Shown here in pieces: positions 1 through 8,648 of a stretch of DNA of 64,000 nucleotides. A program made the position numbers and the translations under genes. Source of the DNA: Insolitispirillum peregrinum (GTDB taxonomy: Bacteria; Pseudomonadota; Alphaproteobacteria; Rhodospirillales; Rhodospirillaceae); NCBI RefSeq assembly GCF_900156605.1, contig NZ_FTOA01000001.1, positions 248,001-312,000 of the forward strand, read 5' to 3'. Position 1 is the stretch's first letter. Each line of letters opens with the position of its first letter. The notes under the pieces are model-generated. The model saw nothing but the letters and a program-made list of their open reading frames with translations. It was not told where the DNA came from and did not search any database.

Positions 1-3000
1 GATTTCCATTCGATTTCAGCCCGCAGCAGGTCGGCGTTCCGGCTGTCGTCACCTTCCAGCAGGATCACGGCATCTTCCGGGCGGCCAACGTCGGCAAGGG
101 CGCGGGCCAGCAACTGCTGCCGCTGCCGTTCCAATCCGGGAGAGGTTTCGGGTGATTTGCTCTGCAGCAGGGCTTCGACGGCTTTGTCGGGTTGATGATC
201 GAGCAGATAGACCAAGCCAAGACGAGCGCCAACCTTGGCCCGTTCTGCACCCCCGAGGCGATATTTGACCTGACGTTCCAGCAGGGCGGCGGCCTGTTGC
301 AGCAAATCGACGGAAACCAGACGATCGGCCAGGCGACGGATCATTTCGTCGCCCTTTTCCCCGGTCGGGGTCAATTCCCGGAATTCATCGTACAGGGCAA
401 TGGCACGCAACGGCGGCATCGAATCGGCCAGGCCACCGTAATACAACTGGTCAAAGGTCTCGCGCATCCGGTTCATTGCCAGTTCGGCACCGGGCTGCTT
501 GTCGAAATAGGTGGCGGCCTGCTGCCAGACGCGCAGGGCCTTGCCATATTCCTTTTCGTCGCTGTAAAGGTCGCCCAGTCGCATCAGCAGGCCGAGTTCA
601 AAAGGCCCCCCACGCCAGGCAAAGCGCAGGCGTTCCAGTCCCTTGATCAGGTTCGGGCGGTCAAGCTGTTCCATGCGGGACAGCAGTTCCAGCCGGTCCC
701 GGGTGGCCAGGGCACGATAATAGCGGTCAGAACTGTCTTCCAGCGTGCCCCACTTTTCGACGGCGCCTTCGTAATTCCCCGACATCTCGGCCTGCTTGCC
801 GTTGATGTAGGTGATGGCAGCCTTTTCATGCGGGGTATTGTCTTCGGCCTCGGCGGCGGCAAGGAAGGTGTTGGTGGCCTGATCGTCACCGGTCTGCATC
901 ACGATCTGCGCAGCCTGCAGGGCCAGCGGAACCTTGATGGCGCGCGGATAGCCGTTCAGGACGCCCCCGAAATCGCGCACGGTCTGTGCCTGGAGTTCGG
1001 GTTGCCCCAGTTCGGCCTGAGCCAGTGCCCGCCAGAAGGCAGCCTCCTCGACCCCGGCCAGGCTCGGGTGGCTGAAGTCATCCACAGCTTCGGCCCAGCG
1101 GCCCATCATGAAGCTGGCAGCACCGTGCAGGGCCTTGAACGCGCCACTGTTGGGCAGGTCCTGGCTGTCAGCGGCAATGGTATCGAGAATGCCAAGGGCT
1201 TCGGCTTCATAGCCGTGCGCGAAGTAAAAGCGTGCCAGTTCCAGTCGGGCCGGGTTGCGGCGGTTGGCCGGAGCGATACCGACGGCAGCCTGCAGAACCT
1301 GTTTGTTTTTGATGAAATCTTCGCTGGGACCATGCATCCACGAGCCGATATCCAGCACGCGGGTCAGGTCGGTGCTGGCCCCGATCGATGAAGTGGCCTG
1401 AATTTGGGCCAGATCGGTCGAGAAGGTCAGGCCACCCTGTGCGGTGACATCAACGCCATTCCGGCTGGTGTTGACCATCACCTTGTCGTTTTGTGGTTCG
1501 ACGACAATCCCCTGAATGGTCGCGGGTAAGGTTGCGTCAGGATAGGAATGCGGCGGATAGACGCCGCTGCCGAGCGCGAGCAGGGGGACGGTGATGAAAC
1601 GGTCGCCCACTTCGGGGTCCTGCAGCACCAGCGGTTTGGCGGCGTCGCTGACCGGCATGAACAGGCGCGGCCCCACCGGGCTCTTGGGTTGCGGCGAGAT
1701 TTCGACCGGATGTGTCGGGCGGTAGGGCTGGCGCATGAAATCGACCACCCACAGCAGGCCTTCGCGACGGACCGAAGCATTATAGCCAGGCTCGATCAGC
1801 ATGCGGACGACGGTCGCCGAGCGGCTGGGGAGTTGTTCGATGAACTGAACCACCGAACCACCCAGCTTTTTCTGCAGCTTCATGTCGACATTCTGATGGC
1901 GGTCAAAGACCACCCAGTAGTATCCCGCCCGTTCAAATACCGCGGCAGCGGTCGGTTCGTTCCACGGGAACGACAGGCTGGCAACAACCGAGCGCACGCC
2001 GGGAGCTGCCGCAGTATCGGCCGTGTCATCCTTGCCTGCTGTGGCCGGGGTCGCGCCAGTCGGGGCTGTGGTGGAACCTGTCTGCGCGGTCAGGCCGGCC
2101 GGGGGCTGGATGCTGTCCTTCAGGGCCTTGTCGAGGGCGGTCGCAGCCGCACCCTTGTCTGTTTTGGTATCAGCAGGCTTGGTGCTGGCTGCAGCCTTGT
2201 CCTTGGCGTTGCTGGCCGAGGCCGGGGAAACGTCATCATCACCCTGGGGCAGGGCGGCCAGTTGCTGTGGCGCCGGAGACTCTTCGGCGGCCTTGGCAGC
2301 CTGTTCCGCCGAGACCAGCACGTCCACGACCACTTTCGGGCCGTTGGTAAAATGGCGAACCCGCCCACCTTCGGGGATTGGCAGGACAATCGACAGCCCG
2401 GAGGCGGTCGCATCGACAGTAAATGTCTTCAGGGATGGTGGCAGGGAATTGCGCAGGGCATCGGTGTTGATGGAAGCCGGTTTGTCGAACACGATCTGCG
2501 CCTGAGAGCCACTGGTATTGACCTTGTAGGCGACGGTTTTCGGCCAGTCAAAGACCAGCCGCTGGAAATCGTTGTGGCTGCCAACACGCACGGGCAACTG
2601 CGGCCCGCTCTGGGTGGGCTTCGCCTCGGTTTTGGTGGTGGTATCGGCTTTTGTCGCGGGGTCGGCCTTGGTATCCGGAGTCGCGTCAGGCTTGGCTGGT
2701 TTCAGATCGACCACCACCGACTGTCCCGATAGAAAAGCCGTGGCCGCATAGTCGCCCTTCAGGGCGAACGTCAGGCTTTTCCGGTCCTCGGACAGCGTCA
2801 CGCCGCTGACGTATGTCCCCAACGGTTTGAGGACGGTTTTCGGGTCGCCGTCAAAGGGGCGGTTAAAGCGAACGATCAGCGATCGCCCCTGAACTTCAGC
2901 GGTATGGGTGACGTTTTCGTTCCAGTCAAAGACCATTCGGGCGAAATTGTCATGAGTTGCCGCGCGAATGCCCGCCGCGCCTGCACCGTTCGGCAGCAGG

Positions 3001-3053
3001 ACGACAAGCCACAGCGCGCACAGCGCTCCGATAAGGGAAACCAAAGACCGCAT
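1..3053 (-). CDS. AMIN-like/TPR envelope protein (3' end outside window)
   Basis: A continuous minus-strand frame from the ATG at 3053 to the window edge gives at least 1017 residues with no stop. It begins with a clear signal peptide (hydrophobic run ending near GAGA), so the protein is exported. Two similar N-terminal modules follow, each starting with an HDNFARMVFDW or HNDFQRLVFDW motif and resembling AMIN (peptidoglycan/envelope-targeting) domains. A long Ala/Thr/Lys/Asp linker comes next, then a third related module, and then alpha-helical TPR-like repeats over roughly the last 450 residues seen. An AAGGGG ribosome site lies 6 nt before the ATG, and only 2 nt separate it from the upstream MotB-like gene, so the two are co-transcribed. 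Its place after cheY, cheZ and two MotB-like genes suggests a role in motor or envelope assembly, which is inference. The exact function is unknown. Confidence 0.85.
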   Translation of the reverse strand, partial: MRSLVSLIGALCALWLVVLLPNGAGAAGIRAATHDNFARMVFDWNENVTHTAEVQGRSLIVRFNRPFDGDPKTVLKPLGTYVSGVTLSEDRKSLTFALKGDYAATAFLSGQSVVVDLKPAKPDATPDTKADPATKADTTTKTEAKPTQSGPQLPVRVGSHNDFQRLVFDWPKTVAYKVNTSGSQAQIVFDKPASINTDALRNSLPPSLKTFTVDATASGLSIVLPIPEGGRVRHFTNGPKVVVDVLVSAEQAAKAAEESPAPQQLAALPQGDDDVSPASASNAKDKAAASTKPADTKTDKGAAATALDKALKDSIQPPAGLTAQTGSTTAPTGATPATAGKDDTADTAAAPGVRSVVASLSFPWNEPTAAAVFERAGYYWVVFDRHQNVDMKLQKKLGGSVVQFIEQLPSRSATVVRMLIEPGYNASVRREGLLWVVDFMRQPYRPTHPVEISPQPKSPVGPRLFMPVSDAAKPLVLQDPEVGDRFITVPLLALGSGVYPPHSYPDATLPATIQGIVVEPQNDKVMVNTSRNGVDVTAQGGLTFSTDLAQIQATSSIGASTDLTRVLDIGSWMHGPSEDFIKNKQVLQAAVGIAPANRRNPARLELARFYFAHGYEAEALGILDTIAADSQDLPNSGAFKALHGAASFMMGRWAEAVDDFSHPSLAGVEEAAFWRALAQAELGQPELQAQTVRDFGGVLNGYPRAIKVPLALQAAQIVMQTGDDQATNTFLAAAEAEDNTPHEKAAITYINGKQAEMSGNYEGAVEKWGTLEDSSDRYYRALATRDRLELLSRMEQLDRPNLIKGLERLRFAWRGGPFELGLLMRLGDLYSDEKEYGKALRVWQQAATYFDKQPGAELAMNRMRETFDQLYYGGLADSMPPLRAIALYDEFRELTPTGEKGDEMIRRLADRLVSVDLLQQAAALLERQVKYRLGGAERAKVGARLGLVYLLDHQPDKAVEALLQSKSPETSPGLERQRQQLLARALADVGRPEDAVILLEGDDSRNADLLRAEIEWK

Positions 3054-3055
3054 TC

Positions 3056-3784
3056 TCACCCCTTGGCCTCCGGCAATAACAAAAGCCCAATCATCGATGC
3101 CGCAGGTGCGGTAGGGGTACCATGACTCGCCCCCTCTTGCCCATAGATGATGCGCACATTGCGCGATATTCCCGCATCATATCCGGCATTTCGCAGGAAG
3201 GCTGCCCAGACTTCGGTCTGGACCAGCGCCTGTTCCCAAACCGAGTGCTCGATGATGGCAGAGGGCGATGGCGGGATCAGCATGCTTTCGATCATGATCT
3301 GATTCGGCAGACGGTCCAGCACGCGTACCAGCGCCTGAATGGCCGAGCCCTGTGGGTTAAGGCTGAGGGACGGAGGAAAGCCAAGGCGCAGATGGTCATT
3401 TTCTTCCTCAACCGTAATACCGGCCAGAGCAGGTTCCTGTTGCTGCGCCGCCGCCAGCAGGTTGCGGACATAGCGGACGTCTTCACCCGGGTCGCTGCTC
3501 TGTGATGACAGAAGGGTCGAGGTCGGGGGAAGCGGGGCGCTGTGGGGAAGGATGGTGACCTGACCGGATTGCAGGCCATTCAGCAATGATTTCCAGTTTT
3601 TCTCTTCCGGTGCGGTGGTGGCAAAGACCAGCACGAAAAACGTTAACAGCAAGGTCGACAGATCGGCCAGTGTCCACATCCATGATGCGGACAGGCCGGA
3701 TGAGTGCGTCGTCTGTTCATTCGTCTGGTCAAGGCCCGTGAAGAATGTGGCTTGCCCGATGCGGTCATCACCCTGCGTGATCAC
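3056..3784 (-). CDS. MotB-like membrane protein with conserved channel Asp
   Basis: This is a 242-aa protein with one N-terminal membrane segment at about residues 35-57. The segment reads ADLSTLLLTFFVLVFA. It matches the MotB plug helix (ADFVTAMMAFF in enterics), so D41 sits where MotB has its proton-binding Asp. The periplasmic part (about 60-242) is only a weak OmpA-like domain and is shorter than usual for MotB, with no clear peptidoglycan-binding signature. The start is GTG and overlaps the upstream stop as GTGA, implying translational coupling. Paired with the 352-aa protein upstream, it may form the B subunit of a stator-like complex. No MotA-like partner is in the window. Assignment to the MotB/OmpA class is fairly firm; a role in flagellar torque is inference. 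Confidence 0.75.
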   Translation of the reverse strand: MITQGDDRIGQATFFTGLDQTNEQTTHSSGLSASWMWTLADLSTLLLTFFVLVFATTAPEEKNWKSLLNGLQSGQVTILPHSAPLPPTSTLLSSQSSDPGEDVRYVRNLLAAAQQQEPALAGITVEEENDHLRLGFPPSLSLNPQGSAIQALVRVLDRLPNQIMIESMLIPPSPSAIIEHSVWEQALVQTEVWAAFLRNAGYDAGISRNVRIIYGQEGASHGTPTAPAASMIGLLLLPEAKG

Positions 3785-4839
3785 TTTGCCTTGCCTCCCT
3801 CAGCCGGCGCTGCACCCGTTGTCTTGTCGCCCCCAGCTTCGCTGCCCGTTCCGTGCTGCAAAGGTTTTGCCGTCCCCGACGGTTCCCGATCGATGGCCGT
3901 GAAGGTCATTCTGACCGTCTCGGCCTTTCCGCTGACCGCCCCGATGGCAAAGGTTGCCGCGGGGCTGTTCCGTTCCATCATGGCCACCGCCAGCGTTGCG
4001 GCTCGCGATCTGGCCATCGGTTCAATCCGTTCCTCTATTTTGCTTGAATCGTAATTGGTTCCAACAACTATTTCTACCTTGAACGTAACTCCGGGTGGAG
4101 CGTTGATCAGCAAGGCAGCCAAACCATCAATAAATTTGTTGCGGGCTGGACGCAAATCCGCGGTTGAGGGGAGGAACAGCAACTCGGACGGGATGTTTGC
4201 AACCAGAGTGCTGCCATAAGTATTTTGGCGCAATTTCGGCGAGGGGAGTTCTTTGGTGAGCAGCTCGGTAATTTGCTGCTGATAAAGCTCGACCGGGGTT
4301 AGCGTCAGCTCCTGCTTCAGACTGGAAAGATCCGGTGGGCTGGCAGGCGCGAGAAGAAACGTCTTGCGCAACGAGTCCAGCACAGCGGCTTTTCGCTGTT
4401 GGTCAGCCTTTGAAATCGAGATCAGAACAACAAAAAAAACCAGCAAAACCAAGGCCAATGCCACCATAAGGGTCGCAGAGCCGTGGGTGCTGTAATGGGT
4501 GCCCTGCTGTCGTGACAGGCGTTGATAGAGGGGAGAGGGCAAGGCCGACTCCGGTGCCTCTGTCGGCCCCGGCGGCCCTAAGGGGGGGGCAGGAGTAATT
4601 TCTGTCGTCGGCGGGGGGGATTCTGACTGGGGAAGAGGCAGGGCCTCCGGGGGCCCGGTTTCTTCGGGACGAGGGGATGGCGCTGCAGGTGATGAGTCTG
4701 CTGGTAGCTGGACCGGGGCTGGTACAAAGTCAAAAGGATCTTCATCGACCGGAAGAGGCAGGTCGAGTTCTTCCCGGTCAGAGAGGGGGGAATGATGATC
4801 CCGATGCTGCTCATGAGGACCGTTGACCGGGGAGCGCAT
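3781..4839 (-). CDS. MotB/OmpA-like membrane protein lacking the channel Asp
   Basis: This is a 352-aa protein. Residues 1-110 are a cytoplasmic Pro/Glu-rich low-complexity tail. One membrane helix follows (about 120-145, core ATLMVALALVLLVFFVVL), and then a periplasmic domain with an OmpA-like layout: a beta strand around ELLFLPSTADLRPA, and a later helix rich in RSRAATLAVAMM. Unlike the downstream gene, the membrane helix has no acidic residue, so it cannot supply the stator proton site. The ATG at 4839 has an AGAGGA site 7 nt upstream. It overlaps the next gene by 4 nt. This kind of pairing (one MotB-like protein with Asp, one without) suggests a heteromeric complex, which is inference. 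Confidence 0.72.
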   Translation of the reverse strand: MRSPVNGPHEQHRDHHSPLSDREELDLPLPVDEDPFDFVPAPVQLPADSSPAAPSPRPEETGPPEALPLPQSESPPPTTEITPAPPLGPPGPTEAPESALPSPLYQRLSRQQGTHYSTHGSATLMVALALVLLVFFVVLISISKADQQRKAAVLDSLRKTFLLAPASPPDLSSLKQELTLTPVELYQQQITELLTKELPSPKLRQNTYGSTLVANIPSELLFLPSTADLRPARNKFIDGLAALLINAPPGVTFKVEIVVGTNYDSSKIEERIEPMARSRAATLAVAMMERNSPAATFAIGAVSGKAETVRMTFTAIDREPSGTAKPLQHGTGSEAGGDKTTGAAPAEGGKAK

Positions 4840-4938
4840 CTCTTATCCTCTTGGAGTATCGTGCGAAAACAACGGACCGACATCTATCGAGGGGGCAGTA
4901 CGGCCAACCGCAAGGAGTCAGGGTCAAAGCTCACAGCT

Positions 4939-5703
4939 CTAGTCGAAACTTTTGAGCAGGGCGTCGATGTCGTCCTGCCCCATGGCATCCCCATTGGCCT
5001 GAGGGCCGTTCAGCAGGCTGCTGTCATCGGGACGATCCCCAACGGCCTGAGACTGCGTGCGGCCAAAATTTCCGGCCTGCTGCAGGTTCAGGGCCTCTTG
5101 ACTGGTGGATTCGTTGGTGATCAGTGCTGCGGCACGCAGACCACCTTTGGGGGCAAAGGCCGCCACAAGGGCATCAACCCGGACCTCGATGCTTTTCAGC
5201 ATGCGGACCACCTTGGTGATGCGTTGACCGGTGATGTCCTGAAACGAGCAGGCCTCGTAAATCGCCGTCACCGCATTCTGCAGGGTTTCGGCATCTTCGG
5301 GGGTGGCTCTCTGGATGACGTCTTCGATCATCTCGGTGACATCCATGATGGCACCGGTCGCCTGCTCGGTCGCCTGCACGATGGCATCAAGCTCATCGGC
5401 GGCCGTTGGCAAGAATTCTTCACGGATGTCCGTGGGGTTGATGGCGACGATTTCTGCCCGTGCGGAACGGATGAAATCTGCCAGGCCTTCAACTTCGTTG
5501 TAAAGGTGCAGGTCGTCTGCCTGCAGATCTCCCTCCAGGGAGCCAATCAAGGCTTGCACCACATCGGCGACAGCCTCAACGGACATTTCAACGGTTTCCT
5601 GCCGAGACACCAAGGCGGTCAAACGCTCGTCAAAACCATCAAGGAGGGGATTTGTATGCAACGGGCGGCGGCCATCTTCAGCACGGGTCATTTGTGATGC
5701 CAT
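4939..5703 (-). CDS. cheZ: Chemotaxis protein phosphatase CheZ
   Basis: It dephosphorylates CheY-P and so ends the chemotaxis signal. The long helical hairpin contains ACSFQDITGQRITKV, which matches the CheZ catalytic signature (the Asp and Gln of FQDLTGQ in E. coli). The C-terminus GQDDIDALLKSFD matches the CheY-binding tail, set apart by a flexible linker. I chose the ATG at 5703 (254 aa), which is preceded by GGGGGCGAG. Longer readings from ATG 5778 or TTG 5793 would put a perfect 9-bp hairpin inside the coding region. The gene sits just downstream of cheY on the same strand. CheZ is regular in this group of alphaproteobacteria although absent from many others. Confidence 0.9.
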   Translation of the reverse strand: MASQMTRAEDGRRPLHTNPLLDGFDERLTALVSRQETVEMSVEAVADVVQALIGSLEGDLQADDLHLYNEVEGLADFIRSARAEIVAINPTDIREEFLPTAADELDAIVQATEQATGAIMDVTEMIEDVIQRATPEDAETLQNAVTAIYEACSFQDITGQRITKVVRMLKSIEVRVDALVAAFAPKGGLRAAALITNESTSQEALNLQQAGNFGRTQSQAVGDRPDDSSLLNGPQANGDAMGQDDIDALLKSFD

Positions 5704-5724
5704 GGCTCGCCCCCATTTCAAGAA

Positions 5725-5747
5725 CACACCCTGTTGGGCAGGGTGTG
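5725..5747 (-). promoter_or_regulatory. Intergenic RNA hairpin between cheY and cheZ
   Basis: CACACCCTG (5725-5733) and CAGGGTGTG (5739-5747) form a perfect 9-bp stem with a 5-nt loop, 22 nt upstream of the chosen cheZ start. No U-run follows, so it is not a classic terminator. It could limit read-through or stabilise the cheY end of the transcript, so that CheY is made in excess of CheZ. The structure is seen; the role is inference. Confidence 0.55.
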
Positions 5748-5805
5748 ACTGCTGGCAATGGGGAGTGATCGGTGTCATCCCCCCTCTGCGCAACAGAGTG
5801 TGCGA

Positions 5806-6195
5806 TCAGAAATCGCCCAGCACGCTGACCATCTTGGCCTTCAACGTTTCTGCGTTGAACGGCTTCACGATGTAGTTGGAAACGCCAGCTTCCTTGGCAG
5901 CGATCACGTTTTCCGACTTCGATTCAGCGGTAACCATGATGAAGGGCAGAGCCTTCAGCTTGGCATCGGCACGGACTTCACGCAGAAGCTGAAGGCCGGT
6001 CATCGGTTCCATGTTCCAGTCAGAGATCACCAAGCCATACTGGGTCCCAGAACGCAGCTGCTGGAGGGCAGAGCTGCCATCCGTCGCTTCGTCGATGTTA
6101 TTGAAACCGAGTTGCCTCAGCAGGTTGCGGATGATGCGCAGCATCGTCTTGTAATCATCCACAATCAGAACGCGCATGTTCTTATCGACAGCCAT
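5806..6195 (-). CDS. cheY: Chemotaxis response regulator CheY
   Basis: This is a 129-aa stand-alone receiver domain. All catalytic positions are present: the acidic pair D13-D14, phosphoacceptor D59 (in SDWNM), T89 (MVTAES) and K111 (VKPF). Phosphorylated CheY binds FliM at the switch and changes rotation; the FliM N-terminus encoded at 9.8 kb carries the matching EIDSLLG motif. The ATG has a GGAGTGACAG ribosome site. It is the first gene after a 385-bp promoter region and is followed by cheZ and the MotB-like genes, probably as one transcript. The NMEPMTG stretch after the phospho-Asp is typical of flagellar CheY rather than of generic receivers. Confidence 0.95.
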   Translation of the reverse strand: MAVDKNMRVLIVDDYKTMLRIIRNLLRQLGFNNIDEATDGSSALQQLRSGTQYGLVISDWNMEPMTGLQLLREVRADAKLKALPFIMVTAESKSENVIAAKEAGVSNYIVKPFNAETLKAKMVSVLGDF

Positions 6196-6580
6196 CTGTC
6201 ACTCCGTTCACGACAACCCTTAAAGCAGTCCCGGCTTTTGCGAAAGCGCGAAGCCGCTGTTGTTCTAAAGGACTAGGGGCACCAAGCGCAACCCTTTTAA
6301 GAAAAATAGGTATACCTCGAACCGATCGGTCTTTGGAATACCCTATATCCGCTTCAATTCCGTTTCTCACCATATCGGGGGAAGACGCGGAGAAAATCAG
6401 CAGATGTTTATAAAGGCATAGCACATACCTTTATATCCACCACCTTCTTTTTACGGCCAGTCTGTTAAAAAGGCCCTAAGGAAGATGACTTCTTTTTGCC
6501 ACGTGAAAACGATCGTTCTCGCGGGACGGTCCTTGTCAGGGGGGAACTATTGTTCTGGAAACCCTTTAAAGGCGAGATAG
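6196..6580. promoter_or_regulatory. Intergenic region upstream of cheY
   Basis: This 385-bp gap lies between the end of motE and the start of cheY, and I see no convincing gene in it. It is more AT-rich than its surroundings. It contains ACCGATCGGT, a 10-bp palindrome near 6319, and a CtrA-like box near 6465-6479. It should hold the cheY promoter. Confidence 0.55.
6465..6479 (-). promoter_or_regulatory. CtrA-like box upstream of cheY
   Basis: On the minus strand the sequence reads TTAG-N7-TTAA, one base off the CtrA consensus TTAA-N7-TTAA. It lies about 270 bp upstream of the cheY start. CtrA controls motility in many alphaproteobacteria, so the site is plausible, but a single 7-of-8 match can arise by chance. 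Confidence 0.35.
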
Positions 6581-7480
6581 TTAGCCACCATTCGTTCCGT
6601 CAGGCAAGGGGATTGCGCGACGCCGGCTCATTTCTTCGGTGACCTGGCGAGCCTTTTCGGCAGTCATCGATGCAAGGATCGGCGCCGACTTGGCTTCCTT
6701 CATGTTTTCGAGCACGGTGATCAGGATCGGCATGTCCAGCTCGTCAAAAATCCGGGCCGCATCCTTGGGTTTCATGGTGGCGTAAATTTTGACCAGCTGG
6801 GCGACCTTTTCCTGTTCCTGCTGATCGTGTTCTTTCAGCAGTCCGGTGATCGTGTTCTGCAACTGTTGCAGTTCGCCAATCTTGCGGTCGATTCGGCCTT
6901 CTGCGGCCTTCAGGAGGGCTTCCCGCTGGGAAAGCTCCTGCGATCGGCTTTCGATGACCTCACGGCGCTCCGCCAGCTTTTGCAGCAGTTCGATTTCAGA
7001 CTGGGTGAAGTTGACCGGATCACGCAACGGATCGGCTGCTGCTGCTGCGGCGGCGCTGCCCAGCGGGGTGTTGCCCCCTTGCGGGGTCGCCGCTAAATTC
7101 TGGCCGGATGCTGGTGCCGGTGTTGCCTGCGCCAGTTGCTCGCCGGCCTTTTTGGGGTCCGCTTCGGCGATCTGCGGGTCTTTCGAGCCGTTCAGCGGAA
7201 CCTGAACCCGGGTAACAGACGGTGCAGGGCGTCCGCCGACCCCGGCGGTCTCGCCTTCGGCCTGCGCTGTTGACGGGGCAATGGTAAGACCGCCGGAGAA
7301 GACCTGAGTGTAATCCTGCCACAGCCCGCCAAGGCGGACCGACAGTGTCAGTACGGCGATCAAGATCACCGCAGGCAGAAGGCGCAGCCGGGATGTCCGC
7401 AGCGTGACCGTCCCCGCCGACGAGGCGGAGGTCTTCTGCGACGTCGGGGCGGCCTTGGGGGCGGATGCTCTTTTAGCCAT
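6581..7480 (-). CDS. motE: MotE-family flagellar chaperone-like protein
   Basis: This is a 299-aa protein. It has a basic N-terminal tail, one membrane helix at about residues 33-50 (LLPAVILIAVLTLSVRL), a Pro/Ala-rich periplasmic linker, a coiled coil over about 160-225, and a C-terminal MgtE_N-type helical domain (KIYATMKPKDAARIFDELD). This is the layout of MotE, the periplasmic chaperone of the MotC stator protein in Sinorhizobium. The ATG has an AAAGGA site. It follows the DUF6468 gene by 20 nt and is probably the last gene of the fliL-fliM operon. The MotE assignment rests on domain order and context. No MotC is seen nearby. Confidence 0.78.
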   Translation of the reverse strand: MAKRASAPKAAPTSQKTSASSAGTVTLRTSRLRLLPAVILIAVLTLSVRLGGLWQDYTQVFSGGLTIAPSTAQAEGETAGVGGRPAPSVTRVQVPLNGSKDPQIAEADPKKAGEQLAQATPAPASGQNLAATPQGGNTPLGSAAAAAAADPLRDPVNFTQSEIELLQKLAERREVIESRSQELSQREALLKAAEGRIDRKIGELQQLQNTITGLLKEHDQQEQEKVAQLVKIYATMKPKDAARIFDELDMPILITVLENMKEAKSAPILASMTAEKARQVTEEMSRRRAIPLPDGTNGG

Positions 7481-7500
7481 TACCGTTTAATCCTTTATCG

Positions 7501-8646
7501 TCAGCGCGCCGAACGCAGGGCGCGCAGCAATTCCCGTTCGGCTTCGGACCGGTCATCATCATCCTTGGCTGCAATCGGAGCCGGGGCTGCGGTGACCGGA
7601 GGAGGCCGGGGTGCCGACCGTGCAGGGGCGGCGGTCGGTGCCGGGGTGGGTACAGGCTTATTCTGCGCCTCTTCTGCTAAAGCATTTCCTAACACCTGGC
7701 CCGGACGTGTCACCCGTGACGGGCTGACCGGGGCCGGACGGTCTGATGGGCGCGTCCCGGAGGCGGTGCGGGTCGGGGGACGTTCACGGGGTTCGCTGTC
7801 TGCCGGTCGTTCTCCCAGAGGGCGCTCCCCAAGGGGGCGCTCCCCAAGGGGGCGCTCCCCAAGAGTCCGCTCGGGGCTGGTGCCCTGCGGAGCCCTGGCG
7901 GGGCGGGGCGGCGGCAGGGCAGCCATCGGATCGCGGGTGCGGCGGGGTTCCAGCGGAGCGCTGAAGTCCTGCCCGGCCTGTTCGGCCAGAATCCGTTCCG
8001 CCAGAGCATGCTCCGGCGGCAGGTCATCGGCGGGCAGGGCAGGTCGCGGACGGTCGCTGAGGCGGGGTTCCTGCGGGGGTGAACGGTCAACGGGTGGGCG
8101 GCGCGGGCGGTCTTCACCGCCGAGGATGCCACCCCGTTCTTCCACCATCTTTTCCAGAGCGGCACGGTCAATACCCATCCGCTCGGTACCCATTCTGTCG
8201 CTGCCGGGACGCTCGCGGTCACCCAGTACCCGTTCGGCCCGCTCGGCGGCTTCGGCAACGCTTTCGATGTCCAGTCCGTGGGGGCTGGGCATGCTGCGCG
8301 CCGGGGGCATGCGGGTGTTTTCGGTGCGGACATCCCGGACCATGCCTTCCAGCCGGCCCGCCATGCCTTCCGCCCGTTCGATCATGAAGGCCAGATCATC
8401 GCGCAGCAACTGCGCCCGTTCGACTTTTTCCTGCAGGGCGCGGCTGGCGTCCTCGGATGTCTTGCGCAGGCGGGGAATGCCGCTTTCAGCCCGGACGGTT
8501 GCTTCGTTGAAAGCCGCAATCAGGCGCGCCAGCTCCTCGCGGTTGCGGCGCAGCACAGACAGGCGGTTGTTCAGGATAACGGCAAAAATGATGGTTGGAA
8601 CCAGCAGGACGACGACCACCAGATCCAGGATCATTGCAAAGGTCAT
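7501..8646 (-). CDS. DUF6468 membrane-anchored protein
   Basis: This is a 381-aa protein with one N-terminal membrane helix (residues 4-26, DLVVVVLLVPTIIFAVILNN). A conserved coiled-coil-like region over about 27-105 corresponds to the DUF6468 domain found next to fliM in Rhodospirillales. The rest is a long disordered Pro/Arg-rich tail containing a tandem LGERP repeat, and a short conserved C-terminus (SEAERELLRALRSAR). It starts 2 nt after the fliM stop. The function is unknown; genomic position points to the flagellar switch or export gate. The tail is very Arg-rich (many RP and RPP), unlike its neighbours. Confidence 0.8.
   Translation of the reverse strand: MTFAMILDLVVVVLLVPTIIFAVILNNRLSVLRRNREELARLIAAFNEATVRAESGIPRLRKTSEDASRALQEKVERAQLLRDDLAFMIERAEGMAGRLEGMVRDVRTENTRMPPARSMPSPHGLDIESVAEAAERAERVLGDRERPGSDRMGTERMGIDRAALEKMVEERGGILGGEDRPRRPPVDRSPPQEPRLSDRPRPALPADDLPPEHALAERILAEQAGQDFSAPLEPRRTRDPMAALPPPRPARAPQGTSPERTLGERPLGERPLGERPLGERPADSEPRERPPTRTASGTRPSDRPAPVSPSRVTRPGQVLGNALAEEAQNKPVPTPAPTAAPARSAPRPPPVTAAPAPIAAKDDDDRSEAERELLRALRSAR
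7811..7872. repeat. 15-bp in-frame tandem repeat (LGERP unit)
   Basis: Three perfect and one or two imperfect copies of a 15-bp unit with core GGGCGCTCCCCAAGG lie inside the DUF6468 gene. They encode consecutive LGERP units. Because the unit is a multiple of three, copy-number change keeps the frame. Confidence 0.85.
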
Positions 8647-8648
8647 GA

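Noticed and set aside
192-2732. Two long plus-strand open frames (about 400 codons each) opposite the AMIN/TPR gene
   Set aside because: The minus frame is open without a stop over the whole 3 kb, has a signal peptide and domain repeats, and fits the operon. The plus frames have no family features.
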